Shown in pieces: positions 8,225-17,919 of a stretch of 57,355 bases of DNA. The stretch is from assembly GCA_024640885.1 (NCBI GenBank), contig JAHEEC010000016.1:1-57355 (forward strand), given 5' to 3'. The position numbers were made by a program, and so were the translations under genes. Positions within the stretch are counted from its first letter, which is position 1; every line of letters begins with the position of its first letter. This stretch comes from Bacteroidota bacterium. GTDB lineage: Bacteria > Bacteroidota > Bacteroidia > Bacteroidales > GCA-2748055. The notes beneath the pieces are model-generated. The model was not told where the DNA came from, searched no databases, and worked only from the letters and a program-made list of their open reading frames with translations.

Positions 8225-9568
8225 TTACAATCCGGTATAATTCCAGGGATTAATTTTGAGCATTTCTGCCTTCACGGTTTCCGGGACTGCGAGTCCCTTT
8301 ATGAAATTCCGGATGGTCTCCTCGGTCACGGCTTCATTGGTTCGGGTAAGCTCCAGCAGGGCTTCGTATGGTTCGGGGTAATTCTCCCTCCGGAGTATGG
8401 ATTGGATCGCTTCGGCCACCACAGCCCAGTTCCGCTCCAATTCTGCACGAATGAGAGCCTCATTTACGATCAGTTTATTGAGTCCCTTTATAAGAGACTG
8501 CATGGCAATCATCGTGTGACCCAAGGGGACCCCCACATTGCGAAGAACCGTGGAGTCAGTAAGGTCGCGCTGCAACCTTGAAACCGGAAGTTTAAGGGCC
8601 AGGTGTGCAAATATTGCGTTGGCGATCCCCAGGTTTCCTTCCGCATTTTCGAAGTCGATGGGATTTACTTTATGGGGCATGGCAGAGGAACCAATCTCCC
8701 CCTTTTTAATCCTTTGTTTAAAGTAATCCATGGAGATATAGGTCCACATGTCCCTTGACAGGTCAAGCAGGATGGTGTTGATCCGTTCCAGGGCATGAAA
8801 CATAGCCGCCAGGTTATCGTAATGTTCAATCTGGGTGGTGGGCCAGGAACGTTTCAATCCCAGCACCTCACCCACAAATTGCTCCCCGAACAGGAACCAG
8901 TCTATTTCGGGGTATGCCACCGCATGGGCATTCATGTTCCCTGTGGCACCACCGAATTTGGCAGGGACGGGGATTTCCTCCAGTTGCTCCAGCTGCACAT
9001 CCAGCCTCTCTATGAAGACCCTGATTTCCTTACCCAGGCGTGTGGGCGATGCAGGTTGACCATGGGTACGGGCAAGCATGGGGATCCCATCCCATGAGGT
9101 GGCCAGTTTTTCAAGCTCCTGGGTAAGCTGATCAAGCATGGGGTAATAGACCGATTGCAGCGCATCCTTTATGGAAAGCGGAGTGGCCGTATTGTTGATA
9201 TCCTGCGAGGTGAGACCGAAATGGATGAACTCCTTGTAGGGCTCCAGTCCAAGGGGCTTAAATTTTTCCTTGATAAAATACTCCACCGCCTTCACGTCGT
9301 GGTTGGTCACCTGCTCGATATCCTTGATCCGCTGTGCATCTTCCAGCGAGAATTGGCTGAAAAGCTTCCTGAGGGCTTCAAATTTTTCGATTCCCACTCC
9401 CTTGAGCTGCGGAATGCCAGCCTTACAAAGTGCAATAAAATATTCCACCTCCACAAATACCCGGTACTTGATCAGCGCATACTCGGAGAAAAAAACGGCA
9501 AGGGCATTGGTTTTCGACCTGTAACGTCCGTCCACCGGTGATATGGCTGTCAGTTTATTTAGTTCCAT
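8225..9568 (-). CDS. purB: adenylosuccinate lyase
   Basis: 447 residues, cytoplasmic. It catalyses two fumarate-releasing steps of purine synthesis, SAICAR to AICAR and adenylosuccinate to AMP. Start at 9568 was chosen because the protein then begins MELNKLTAISPVDGRY, the pattern of PurB of the Escherichia coli type; a GTG at 9619 would add 17 residues. Family signatures are TSQDINNTA, RTHGQPASPTRLGKE and the flexible signature loop SSAMPHKVNPIDFENAEGN with its catalytic serine. It is the first gene of the unit running into the ABC exporter (32 bases apart), with a promoter box about 56 bases upstream. Confidence 0.96.
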   Translation of the reverse strand: MELNKLTAISPVDGRYRSKTNALAVFFSEYALIKYRVFVEVEYFIALCKAGIPQLKGVGIEKFEALRKLFSQFSLEDAQRIKDIEQVTNHDVKAVEYFIKEKFKPLGLEPYKEFIHFGLTSQDINNTATPLSIKDALQSVYYPMLDQLTQELEKLATSWDGIPMLARTHGQPASPTRLGKEIRVFIERLDVQLEQLEEIPVPAKFGGATGNMNAHAVAYPEIDWFLFGEQFVGEVLGLKRSWPTTQIEHYDNLAAMFHALERINTILLDLSRDMWTYISMDYFKQRIKKGEIGSSAMPHKVNPIDFENAEGNLGIANAIFAHLALKLPVSRLQRDLTDSTVLRNVGVPLGHTMIAMQSLIKGLNKLIVNEALIRAELERNWAVVAEAIQSILRRENYPEPYEALLELTRTNEAVTEETIRNFIKGLAVPETVKAEMLKINPWNYTGL

Positions 9569-9623
9569 GGGATCCATTTTATACACCCCATCGCCGTTGG
9601 CAGGGATGTTTTTGATCACGCCA

Positions 9624-9631
9624 CAAATTTA
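9624..9631 (-). promoter_or_regulatory. purB promoter -7 box TAAATTTG
   Basis: Minus-strand TAAATTTG is a perfect TAnnTTTG. It implies a transcript start near 9618 and a leader of about 50 bases before the chosen purB ATG. It is back to back with the nfeD-like promoter box 14 bases away. Confidence 0.5.
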
Positions 9632-9645
9632 GCAGAAAATATTCT

Positions 9646-9653
9646 TACTTTTG
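9646..9653 (+). promoter_or_regulatory. promoter -7 box TACTTTTG for the NfeD-type protease gene
   Basis: Perfect TAnnTTTG, 18 bases before the ATG at 9672, so the transcript leader should be only about a dozen bases. Divergent with the purB box. Confidence 0.5.
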
Positions 9654-9671
9654 ATGTTATAATCAGTCATT

Positions 9672-11084
9672 ATGAAACGCGTCATTCAGATGGTCTCCTT
9701 TGCGCTGCTGGCTCTGACTCTTAGCAGCCAGGTGATGGCACCCGATTCTCCCGGTGACGATAAAATCCTGGTGTACACCTTCGCCATCAAGGATATGATC
9801 GCCGCCCCCACCTGGAGGATCACCAAGGAAGCCTTCGAAGAAGCATATGCCCTGGGTGCCGATGTGGTGATCCTGCACCTCAATACTTACGGAGGGGAGG
9901 TGAGTGCGGCAGATTCCATTCGAACCAAAATCCTCAATGCTACCGTTCCGGTTCATGTGTTCATCGATGACAACGCGGCCTCTGCCGGGGCCCTCATTGC
10001 CATAGCCTGCGACAGCATTTACATGAAACCGGGGGGGAAGATCGGGGCTGCCACGGTGGTAAACCAGACCGGCGAACAGGTCCCCGACAAATACCAATCT
10101 TACATGCGCGCTACCATGAGGGCAACGGCCGAAGCACATGGGAAGGACACAGTGGTCCATGGATCAGATACCACCCTGGTATGGCATCGCAACCCTGCCA
10201 TTGCAGAGGCCATGGTCGATCCCAGGCTTTTCGTGGCGGGTGTCAGCGATACCGGCCAGGTGCTTACATTTACTGCATCCGAGGCCATGCTGAATGGATA
10301 CTGCGAAGGGACCGTTGAGTCCATTGAAGGAGTCATCGAAAAACTTGGGATCCGGGATTACGAACTGAAATCATACAGCCCATCCGGACTGGATAAGATC
10401 ATAGGATTCCTGATCAATCCTGTGGTGAGTGGTATTCTGATCATGATTATCATCGGCGGGATCTACTTTGAATTGCAATCCCCCGGCATTGGATTTCCGC
10501 TGGCTGCCTCGGTAGTGGCAGCCTTACTCTATTTTGCCCCCCTTTACCTGGAGGGAATGGCCCAGAACTGGGAGCTGATCCTTTTCATAGTGGGTGTGAT
10601 CCTGATGATGGTGGAGATCTTTGCCATACCGGGATTCGGTGTGGCCGGTGTGGCCGGGATCATTGCCATGGTCACAGGATTGACGTTGAGCCTGGTGGAC
10701 AATGTGGTCTTTGAAGACCCGCAATTTACAGGGGAGGGACTCGGCATCCTGATGAAGGCCCTGAGCCTTGTGCTGGTATCCATCCTGCTGGGATTGATCC
10801 TCTCCCTCTGGGGAGCCAGGAAATTACTTACAACCACAGCGTTCAGCAACCTTTCGCTCAAGAGTGAACAACGCATGGAGGATGGCTTCATCGGGGTCGA
10901 AACCGGACAGCGTTCGCTGGTGGGAAAAACCGGTCTGGCGCACACAGTGTTGCGCCCTTCCGGAAAGGTAATGATCGACGACAGGCTCTTCGATGCCAAA
11001 TCAGAATATGGTTTGATCGAAAAAGGAGCCACGGTGAAGGTGATCCGTTATGAGACGGGACAGATCTATGTGGTCAAAGCCTGA
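9672..11084 (+). CDS. NfeD family membrane protein with ClpP-type protease domain
   Basis: 470 residues, long-form NfeD. It has a signal peptide (about 1-22), then a ClpP/crotonase-like serine protease domain (about 30-235) with the NTYGGEV substrate-binding strand and the nucleophile region NAASAGALIA. Four to five membrane segments follow (about 245-400), and then a C-terminal OB-fold domain (about 405-470: VGKTGLAHTVLRPSGKVMID). Relatives with this design cleave membrane-associated stomatin-like partners and work in envelope quality control. No stomatin/SPFH gene is adjacent here. It leads a plus-strand unit with the GNAT gene, which follows almost directly. Confidence 0.9.
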   Translation: MKRVIQMVSFALLALTLSSQVMAPDSPGDDKILVYTFAIKDMIAAPTWRITKEAFEEAYALGADVVILHLNTYGGEVSAADSIRTKILNATVPVHVFIDDNAASAGALIAIACDSIYMKPGGKIGAATVVNQTGEQVPDKYQSYMRATMRATAEAHGKDTVVHGSDTTLVWHRNPAIAEAMVDPRLFVAGVSDTGQVLTFTASEAMLNGYCEGTVESIEGVIEKLGIRDYELKSYSPSGLDKIIGFLINPVVSGILIMIIIGGIYFELQSPGIGFPLAASVVAALLYFAPLYLEGMAQNWELILFIVGVILMMVEIFAIPGFGVAGVAGIIAMVTGLTLSLVDNVVFEDPQFTGEGLGILMKALSLVLVSILLGLILSLWGARKLLTTTAFSNLSLKSEQRMEDGFIGVETGQRSLVGKTGLAHTVLRPSGKVMIDDRLFDAKSEYGLIEKGATVKVIRYETGQIYVVKA

Positions 11085-11090
11085 TTGAGC

Positions 11091-11555
11091 ATGGTCATCC
11101 GTGACTATAAACCAGCGGATTTTCAGCAGGTGGAAAAGCTCTGGAAAGAGACCGGGATCTATACCATGGAGAGGGGTGATACCCACGAAGTCATCCTGCG
11201 TTGCAACTCCCAGGGAGGAAAATTCCTGGTCCTTGAAGACCCTGAAAGCAGGATTATGGTCGGTAGCTCGTGGATGACCTACGATGGAAGGCGCCTGCAC
11301 CTTCACCATTTCGCCATCAAGCCTTCCCACCAGGGAAGGGGCCTGGGAAGGATCCTGGCACTGGAATCCCTGAAATTTGCAGATGAGAAGGGATGCCCCC
11401 TGAAACTGGAGGTGCACAGGGAAAACCTGGCAGCGGTCAACCTCTATAATAGCCTCGGATTTATTAAGTTTAAGGACTATGAAATATTTATGGTAGTTGA
11501 TCCGGGCCGTCACCTGGATCCCGGTTTCTCCAATGGTTTGGAGACCGGAAAATGA
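11091..11555 (+). CDS. GNAT family N-acetyltransferase
   Basis: 154 residues from the ATG at 11091; a TTG at 11085, directly after the upstream stop codon, would add two residues. The acetyl-CoA binding motif A is clear: HHFAIKPSHQGRGLGRILA (a V/I-x-P-x-x-Q-G-R-G-x-G/A type loop), followed by the LEVHRENLAAVNLYNSLGF strand-helix typical of RimI-like enzymes. It probably acetylates an amine of a protein or small molecule in the cytoplasm. It is translationally close to the NfeD-type gene; the link in function is unknown. Confidence 0.9.
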   Translation: MVIRDYKPADFQQVEKLWKETGIYTMERGDTHEVILRCNSQGGKFLVLEDPESRIMVGSSWMTYDGRRLHLHHFAIKPSHQGRGLGRILALESLKFADEKGCPLKLEVHRENLAAVNLYNSLGFIKFKDYEIFMVVDPGRHLDPGFSNGLETGK

Positions 11556-11586
11556 ACCCCTGGTCCTGCCTTTTTGTTTACCTAAA

Positions 11587-12246
11587 ATGAAACTCATGAC
11601 CCGTACCCTTCTGCTCCTCCTCCTGGTTTTGCCACTGTTGCACCTGCGGGCCCAACCAGGTGTTTGGGAGAGGTGGGACACGGAGGTGATCAGGGAACTT
11701 CACGCGGCAGGTGAAGCCGCATACCTTGGGGAGGAAGAGAAGAAGGTGGTGCTTTTTATGAACATGGCCCGTCATGACGGGCCCCTTTTTGCAGAAACCT
11801 TTCTCCAGGCATATATCGGGGATAACCAGATGGAGATGACCGGATATGTCAGGTCCCTTTTCAGGGATCTGAAAAAGACCTCCGGACTCGTACCCCTCCG
11901 TATCGAAGAGGACCTAACCTCCGTAGCCCGTGGTCATGCTGTAAAAATGGGGGAGTCGGGGCGTACCGGGCACCAGGACTTCAATAAACGGTTTGATCCA
12001 CTCATGGGGCATCCTTACAACCATGTGGGTGAAAATTGTTCCTACGGGTATGCCCAGGCCATTGATATCGTGCTCTCGCTGCTGATTGATGAAGGGATCA
12101 GTGACAAAGGCCACCGGAACAACATTCTCAACGGCGATTTCAACTCGGTTGGAGTGGCCATAAGGGCCCACAAGAATTACCGGGTCAATTGTGTGATCGA
12201 TTTCGGTCACTCCGACCGTTCCAACCTGAACCAACTCCCTTTCTAG
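11587..12246 (+). CDS. secreted CAP-domain (SCP/PR-1) protein
   Basis: 219 residues from the ATG at 11587; a downstream ATG at 11596 is also possible, and longer forms from 11497 would read through the end of the GNAT gene in another frame. It has a signal peptide with LLLLLLVLPLLHLRA. The CAP domain includes LTSVARGHAVKMGESG, the HVGENCSYG motif and GHRNNILNGDFNSVGVA, matching CAP signatures for the paired histidines and glutamate. Bacterial CAP proteins are exported and of unclear biochemical role. It ends convergent with ccsBA, 18 bases apart. Confidence 0.87.
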   Translation: MKLMTRTLLLLLLVLPLLHLRAQPGVWERWDTEVIRELHAAGEAAYLGEEEKKVVLFMNMARHDGPLFAETFLQAYIGDNQMEMTGYVRSLFRDLKKTSGLVPLRIEEDLTSVARGHAVKMGESGRTGHQDFNKRFDPLMGHPYNHVGENCSYGYAQAIDIVLSLLIDEGISDKGHRNNILNGDFNSVGVAIRAHKNYRVNCVIDFGHSDRSNLNQLPF

Positions 12247-12264
12247 GAAACCTCTGGATTGGAA

Positions 12265-15200
12265 TTACTCATCCTCTCCTGTGCCTTCGGGCTGCAGCCT
12301 GTTCTTTTTATAGTAGGCAAATAACGACAGGGCGATCAGTGCCACCACCATCAGGTATGACCACCACGGGATCGCAAATGAACTGCCGCTCGCATAGGAA
12401 TGCATCCCCCCCAGAAAATAGTTCACTCCGAAATAGGTCATCATCACAGAGGAGTAGCTAATGAAGGAGGCCAGGTTGAATGCAAACCGACCCCTCAGGC
12501 CTGGAATCTGGTGCATATGCGTCACAAAAGCATATACAAGTACCGTGATCAGGGCCCATGTCTCTTTGGGGTCCCATCCCCAGTAACGCCCCCACGATTC
12601 ATTGGCCCAGACTCCCCCCAGGAAGACACCTGCAGTCATGAAATAGAGTCCCACGATCATGGTCAGGTGGTTCACACGGGATAACTGCGCAATCACCTCT
12701 GTCATCTTCCTGGTGTTTGAAGGAGAGAGCAGGGCATAAAAGATCACATTCATAAAGCCCATGATCGATGCCAGTCCGAGGAACCCGTAACCGGCCATGA
12801 TCACGGCCACGTGTATGGTAAGCCAGGGAGATTTGAGCACCGGAACCAGGTTGGTGATCTCAGGGTTCATGTTGCTCATACCGGCAACCATCAATGACAG
12901 CGCAGAAAGAATGGCGGTCAGCGAAATCACATATCCCGAGCGTTTCATGAAGATGATCCCCGCAAGGAGCGTCACCCAGGAAACGAAAATCATTGATTCA
13001 TACCCGTTGCTCATGGGGGCATGACCGCTGATGTACCACCGGCCGCCCAGGCCAAAGGTGTGAACCAGGAACCCGGCCACCAGACCTGCAACACCAATGA
13101 GGAATAGCCATTTGTAGAGCTTGTGAGGCTTGAATATGATCAGGAACTGAAGCAACAACAGGACCATTCCTAAAAGTCCGTAAGCTTTTGCAAGGCGCGG
13201 AAAAATATTGGCCCTGTTGTAAAAGATCTCCAGTTTCATCTTTGATTCAGGAGGAAGCAGTTCCTCTTTTTGTAACTGGTTATTGCGAACCAATCTCAGG
13301 AAAAGGACTGAAGATGCATAGTCACCCTGCTGAAGGGCATTCAGGTATTTTAAAAAGACCTTGGGTATGGTGTCGGAGGAAGTCATCTGACTTGTCATCG
13401 CTTCGCTCACCGAGGCCCATTTATGGTTTTCTGCACCCGGGTCGGGGAAGATCCTGATCAATCCTCCTGATTGCACCAGGTAAAGGGCGTTCAGCCGGTC
13501 ATCCAGTTTGATCACCTCCTTGTCCAGGTCGGTCTGCGAGGCCACAGCCTTGGAATAGGCTGTATTGACGAGCTCAGAGAGCAGGTAGCCGCCGTTGGCA
13601 TCCATCAGGTCCATGAAACTAACCATCTCCCCTTTGTATCCGATGATCCGCTGCAGCTCCTGGTTTTTTACCCTGAACAGGGGCCTCCTTTGCCAGCTGT
13701 CGGGATACATGATCATCCCCAGCAGCACCTGGTCGGACGTATAATCCTCATACTTGGCCTTTTTGGTGATCTTCCTCACCACTTCGCTTGAAAGTGTATT
13801 CATGGGTTCGAACCGGCCCCCCTTATCCTGGACCCAGAGGTGTCCAAAATCATCAGCCACATCTTTCGGCGGTACATCCTGGGAAAATGCCGGAATCCCG
13901 GCCCCAAGGATCAATATTCCCATAACCGCCACCTTAACCGCATTGGATGATTTTTTGGCGATCATTGCAAAACGGGTGCTCCTGACAAAGAGTGCAAGGA
14001 TCATCCCGCCGATGAGGACCAGGTATCCCATATAGGTTACGAAGGTACCGGCAAAGTCCTTGTTCACCGAAAGCACAGTTCCCTGTTCATCGGTGTCATA
14101 AGAGGCCTGGTAAAACCTGTATCCCCTGTGCTTCAATACATTATTCATAAAGATCCTTCGATCCTCATTGATCCCCAGCTCCTGGTCGATCAACACCACG
14201 TCACTGGCGAATGAGGAGGGACTGTTGGAGCCGGGATAGCGCTCAAGCTCAAAATCTTTCAGGAACAGCGAGAAGGGGACCGCAATCTCCCTGGAGCCAT
14301 AGGTAATTGAATAGGAGAGATCCCCCATGGTACCGTTCACAGGAGTGCCCTTCACCCGGGCCAGACCGGGTACAAACAGGTCGGTCACCATTCCCCGGTA
14401 ATCGATCTCAAGGTGCACTGCGGCCATATAGGCCCCGTTCTGGTTGGAGGGTGCCCTCACCAGTCTCTTTCTTGCTGAAGGGATGAAGCTCTGCAGTGCC
14501 ACCCTCACCGGACCTATGGAATAGAGGGTCCCTTCGGTGATGGGGATGATCTCCCCGGGTTGGAACTCTTCAAGGTTCTCCCCGCCCATGTTCATCACGG
14601 AGATGGCAAAGGGCGCAGTCAGCATGAGCGTTTCTCCCTCGGAGGTGAATCTCAGCAACGCAGTGGAATCCTCAGTATTGAAGGAGATCCCCATTCCCAT
14701 TGCTTCTGTTGTAGTTCCGGAGGGGATGCCAACGGAGGTTTGCTGGCTGCTCACCATCATGATCTGCATGTAGGGCACTCCCCCGGGAGATGCCACATAT
14801 TGTTCGATGGCATTGGGCATGTATCCGGTGGCCTTAATTTTTACCTTCTCTCCTCCCACCCTCGATTTCATATGAAAATCCTTGGGTGTAAGTGCAGTGA
14901 GTCTCACCTGTTTGCTGTGCTCCACCCGGTCTCCTCCTGCATCCAGGACCACGTCAATATAGGCATTGTTGCTCAGCATGGTGCTGGAGGTGGCATTCTC
15001 CCTGATGTGCATGTTCCCCTCGTAGCTGATAAACCGGGTAATGGCCGCTCCCGCAAGGATCAGGATGAAAGCCAGGTGGAAAGTAAAGACGACGATCTTT
15101 TTACGCTTGTAGAATTTATGCTTGATCATCACACCAACCACATTGATCCCGATCAACAGGAGCAGCAACTCAAACCAGTGCGTTCCGTAAGCAACAGCCC

Positions 15201-15321
15201 ATGCCGTCTGGGTTCCATACGCGCTTTCAATAAAGGTAGCCAGTGCGAGAACCACGATCAGCAATATCATCAGGACTCCCATAAAGGGCATAGAGACAAG
15301 GAAGGATAATCTTTTCAACAT
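12265..15321 (-). CDS. ccsBA: fused cytochrome c biogenesis protein CcsBA (ResB-ResC fusion)
   Basis: 1018 residues. It is a system II haem exporter and cytochrome c synthetase joined in one chain, as found in Bacteroidota and epsilon-proteobacteria. The N-terminal part (about 1-120 and 425-480) is CcsB/ResB-like with membrane segments and a large extracytoplasmic region. The C-terminal part (about 715-1010) is CcsA-like with many membrane segments and the tryptophan-rich WWD haem-handling motif in WANESWGRYWGWDPKETWAL. It attaches haem to CxxCH motifs outside the inner membrane. A 14-bp palindrome lies in the short leader. Its presence means the organism makes c-type cytochromes. Confidence 0.94.
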   Translation of the reverse strand: MLKRLSFLVSMPFMGVLMILLIVVLALATFIESAYGTQTAWAVAYGTHWFELLLLLIGINVVGVMIKHKFYKRKKIVVFTFHLAFILILAGAAITRFISYEGNMHIRENATSSTMLSNNAYIDVVLDAGGDRVEHSKQVRLTALTPKDFHMKSRVGGEKVKIKATGYMPNAIEQYVASPGGVPYMQIMMVSSQQTSVGIPSGTTTEAMGMGISFNTEDSTALLRFTSEGETLMLTAPFAISVMNMGGENLEEFQPGEIIPITEGTLYSIGPVRVALQSFIPSARKRLVRAPSNQNGAYMAAVHLEIDYRGMVTDLFVPGLARVKGTPVNGTMGDLSYSITYGSREIAVPFSLFLKDFELERYPGSNSPSSFASDVVLIDQELGINEDRRIFMNNVLKHRGYRFYQASYDTDEQGTVLSVNKDFAGTFVTYMGYLVLIGGMILALFVRSTRFAMIAKKSSNAVKVAVMGILILGAGIPAFSQDVPPKDVADDFGHLWVQDKGGRFEPMNTLSSEVVRKITKKAKYEDYTSDQVLLGMIMYPDSWQRRPLFRVKNQELQRIIGYKGEMVSFMDLMDANGGYLLSELVNTAYSKAVASQTDLDKEVIKLDDRLNALYLVQSGGLIRIFPDPGAENHKWASVSEAMTSQMTSSDTIPKVFLKYLNALQQGDYASSVLFLRLVRNNQLQKEELLPPESKMKLEIFYNRANIFPRLAKAYGLLGMVLLLLQFLIIFKPHKLYKWLFLIGVAGLVAGFLVHTFGLGGRWYISGHAPMSNGYESMIFVSWVTLLAGIIFMKRSGYVISLTAILSALSLMVAGMSNMNPEITNLVPVLKSPWLTIHVAVIMAGYGFLGLASIMGFMNVIFYALLSPSNTRKMTEVIAQLSRVNHLTMIVGLYFMTAGVFLGGVWANESWGRYWGWDPKETWALITVLVYAFVTHMHQIPGLRGRFAFNLASFISYSSVMMTYFGVNYFLGGMHSYASGSSFAIPWWSYLMVVALIALSLFAYYKKNRLQPEGTGEDE

Positions 15322-15335
15322 ATTGAGTCAGTTTT

Positions 15336-15349
15336 ATTCTATTTAGAAT
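15336..15349. promoter_or_regulatory. palindrome ATTCTA-TT-TAGAAT before ccsBA
   Basis: Perfect inverted repeat of 6-bp arms around TT, 15-28 bases before the ccsBA start codon and 34 bases after the feoAB stop. The position fits an operator for ccsBA. The regulator is unknown; a metal-dependent repressor is one guess given the iron and haem neighbours. Confidence 0.35.
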
Positions 15350-15383
15350 AGATCATTTGATAAGCAGCGCAAGATATAAAAAA

Positions 15384-17891
15384 TCATCCCAACTGGAGCA
15401 AGCTTCCCAGCTGGTATACAGCATAGCTGGCCACCCAGGCAATGGCCGTGGTATAAAACAGCACGAATCCTGCCCATTTCCAGCTGCCCGATTCCCTGCC
15501 CACTGCAGCGATTACCGCCACACAGGGAAGGTAAAAGAGAACAAAAATGAGAAATGAAAATCCTGAAAGCTTTGTAAAGACAGCCTCTCCCGCCCTGGGC
15601 CCCGATGTATAAACCTCTTCCTGGATTCTGTTTTGCAGGGATGAATTCTCACCTTCCAGCGCTTGGTCGCCGGCCTGGTATAGCACCCCCATGGTACTCA
15701 CAACGATCTCCTTGGCCGCAAAACCTGTCAGCAGGCTGATCCCCATCTTCCAGTCAAATCCAAGGGGTTTGATCACCGGTTCAATGGATTTCCCAAGCAG
15801 ACCTATGAAGGAATGCTCCTGGCGCTCCGCTTCCATCTCTCTTTCAAGGATCGCAAGTCCCCCCAGGGTGGCGTTCACCTCCAGGACCCTCCCCTGGGAT
15901 TCCAGCTCCTCTGCCTTTCTCTTTTCCAGGGTCATCAATGTTTGATAATCACGGGAAAATTCCACTTTCCTGGGGAAATAACCCAGCACCCAGATGACTA
16001 CGGAAGCGATCAGGATCACACCACCCATCTTCTTCAGGTAGTGAGCCCCTTTGTGCCACATATGCCTCATAATCAATTTAATGCCAGGATTTCTGTAGAC
16101 CGGTAGTTCCATGACAAAAGGGGCCTCCCTGTTCTTGAACAGTACTTTCTTGAAGAGGATCGACATCAGCATGGAAAAGAGCACCCCTACGATGTAAAGG
16201 AGGAAGATCATGTTCCCTGCATTTTCCTTAAAGATGGCCCCGGCAATCAACACGTAAACCGGCAACCTGGCACTGCAGGACATGAAGGGGATGATCAACA
16301 TGGTCAGGATCCTGTCATTCTTGTTTTCCAGGGTACGGGTGGCCATGATGGCCGGCACATTGCACCCAAATCCCATGATCAGGGGAATAAAGGATTTTCC
16401 ATGCAGCCCGAACAGGTGCATCACCTTGTCCATGATAAAGGCGGTACGGGCCATGTAGCCCGTATCTTCCATCAGCGAGATGAAAAAGAAGAGGATCAGG
16501 ATATTGGGCAGGAATACGATTACTCCACCCACCCCGCCAATCACCCCATCCACCAGCATATCCCGGAAGATACCCTCTGCCATGTGAGCCTTGAGTAAAT
16601 CACCCAGAAGCGCCACCCCATTTTCGATCCACCCCATGGGATAGGCGCCAAGGGTAAAGGTTGTATGGAACATGAGCCAGAGAAATCCCAGAAATAGGGG
16701 CAACCCCAGGTACTTGTGGGTCAGGATCCGGTCGATCCGGTGGGACCTGGAAAAACCTGGATCCTTCCCGCTTTTCTTCATGGTCTCTTTCAGGGCCCCT
16801 GCGATAAATCCATACCGGGCATCGGTCACCAAAGCATCCGGCTCCTCCTTGAAAAGGGAGCTGATCCGCTGAATCTCCTCCCTGGCTGCTCCCTGGATTT
16901 CAATGAAATTATCTGCACCTGAGATCAGGTGTGCACAGCTGTCATCCTGTTCAAGCAATCTCAGGGAAAGGAAACGGGAGGAGTACTGATTGTACAGCAG
17001 AGGAGTTTGCCCGATCAGCTCCTGGATCCGGACAATGGATTGTTCAATCTCCTCTCCGTAGTTGATATGGACATGCCGAATATGGGGATCACGGCCTTCA
17101 AAAACACGGATCACGTGGTTTAGCAAACGATATATCCCTTTGCCGCGGTGACTGATGGTCGGGACCACGCGCACTCCCAGGAGTTTGCCCAGAAGGTCCA
17201 TATCCAGTTTGTCATTGCGTTCCAGCAGGTCATCATACATGTTGAGCGCCAGTACAACGGTAATATCCATATCAAGCAACTGGCTGGTCAGGTAGAGGTT
17301 TCTCTCAAGGTTGTTGGCATCCACCACATTCACCACCACATCGGGTTTCCTGTGCATGATGTGTTCCCTTACAAACCTCTCTTCCATAGAATAATCCGAA
17401 AGGGAATATGTTCCCGGAAGATCGGTGATCCGGAACGTATAACCGCGATGGCTGAACTGCGCCACCTTGGAGTCCACCGTCACCCCGGAATAATTGCCCA
17501 CATGTTCCCTGGAGTGCGATACCCGGTTGAAAAGAGTGGTTTTACCACAGTTGGGATTGCCCACAAGTGCCACTTCGATGATCTTTCCAGGCGCATGAAC
17601 CGCCGGTGGCGATTGGATCTCATCCATGCTTGTCCCGGCCTCACCGCGCATGTTCTGCTGGAAATCCTCATCCGGGGCCACCTCCACCAGGGAGGCCTCG
17701 CTCCTTCTCAGGGAAACGTTGCTATCCATGATCCTGTATTCAACAGGATCTTTGAGGGGTGCAGATTTAAGGACGGTTACCCGTTTACCATGCACAAATC
17801 CCATTTCGGTCAGCCGCCTTCTGAATGCACCTTTCCCCCGAATCCGTGTAATGGTAGCAGAATCGCCGTTATGTAAATCGTTTAGCGTCAT
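15384..17891 (-). CDS. feoB: FeoA-FeoB fusion, ferrous iron transporter
   Basis: 835 residues. Residues 1-75 are a complete FeoA SH3-like domain. After a linker, the FeoB GTPase domain starts with G1 GNPNCGKTT (111-119), G3 DLPGTYSL and G4 NMYD, followed by the helical bundle and the membrane domain with Gate motifs (for example the cysteine in GFGCNVPAIMATRT and in MSCSARLPVYVL). It imports Fe2+ through the inner membrane. A FeoA-FeoB fusion is common in Bacteroidota. It follows the HMA-tailed permease by 28 bases, so both probably share one transcript starting before 19227. Confidence 0.95.
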   Translation of the reverse strand: MTLNDLHNGDSATITRIRGKGAFRRRLTEMGFVHGKRVTVLKSAPLKDPVEYRIMDSNVSLRRSEASLVEVAPDEDFQQNMRGEAGTSMDEIQSPPAVHAPGKIIEVALVGNPNCGKTTLFNRVSHSREHVGNYSGVTVDSKVAQFSHRGYTFRITDLPGTYSLSDYSMEERFVREHIMHRKPDVVVNVVDANNLERNLYLTSQLLDMDITVVLALNMYDDLLERNDKLDMDLLGKLLGVRVVPTISHRGKGIYRLLNHVIRVFEGRDPHIRHVHINYGEEIEQSIVRIQELIGQTPLLYNQYSSRFLSLRLLEQDDSCAHLISGADNFIEIQGAAREEIQRISSLFKEEPDALVTDARYGFIAGALKETMKKSGKDPGFSRSHRIDRILTHKYLGLPLFLGFLWLMFHTTFTLGAYPMGWIENGVALLGDLLKAHMAEGIFRDMLVDGVIGGVGGVIVFLPNILILFFFISLMEDTGYMARTAFIMDKVMHLFGLHGKSFIPLIMGFGCNVPAIMATRTLENKNDRILTMLIIPFMSCSARLPVYVLIAGAIFKENAGNMIFLLYIVGVLFSMLMSILFKKVLFKNREAPFVMELPVYRNPGIKLIMRHMWHKGAHYLKKMGGVILIASVVIWVLGYFPRKVEFSRDYQTLMTLEKRKAEELESQGRVLEVNATLGGLAILEREMEAERQEHSFIGLLGKSIEPVIKPLGFDWKMGISLLTGFAAKEIVVSTMGVLYQAGDQALEGENSSLQNRIQEEVYTSGPRAGEAVFTKLSGFSFLIFVLFYLPCVAVIAAVGRESGSWKWAGFVLFYTTAIAWVASYAVYQLGSLLQLG

Positions 17892-17919
17892 GATGGGTCA
17901 TCCTATTCCACTGCCGGGA

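Noticed and set aside
9569-9619. GTG start adding 17 residues to purB
   Set aside because: PurB proteins of this type begin at the MEL-x-x-LTA-x-SPVDGRY segment; the extension is not family-like, though the GTG lies oddly close to the promoter box.
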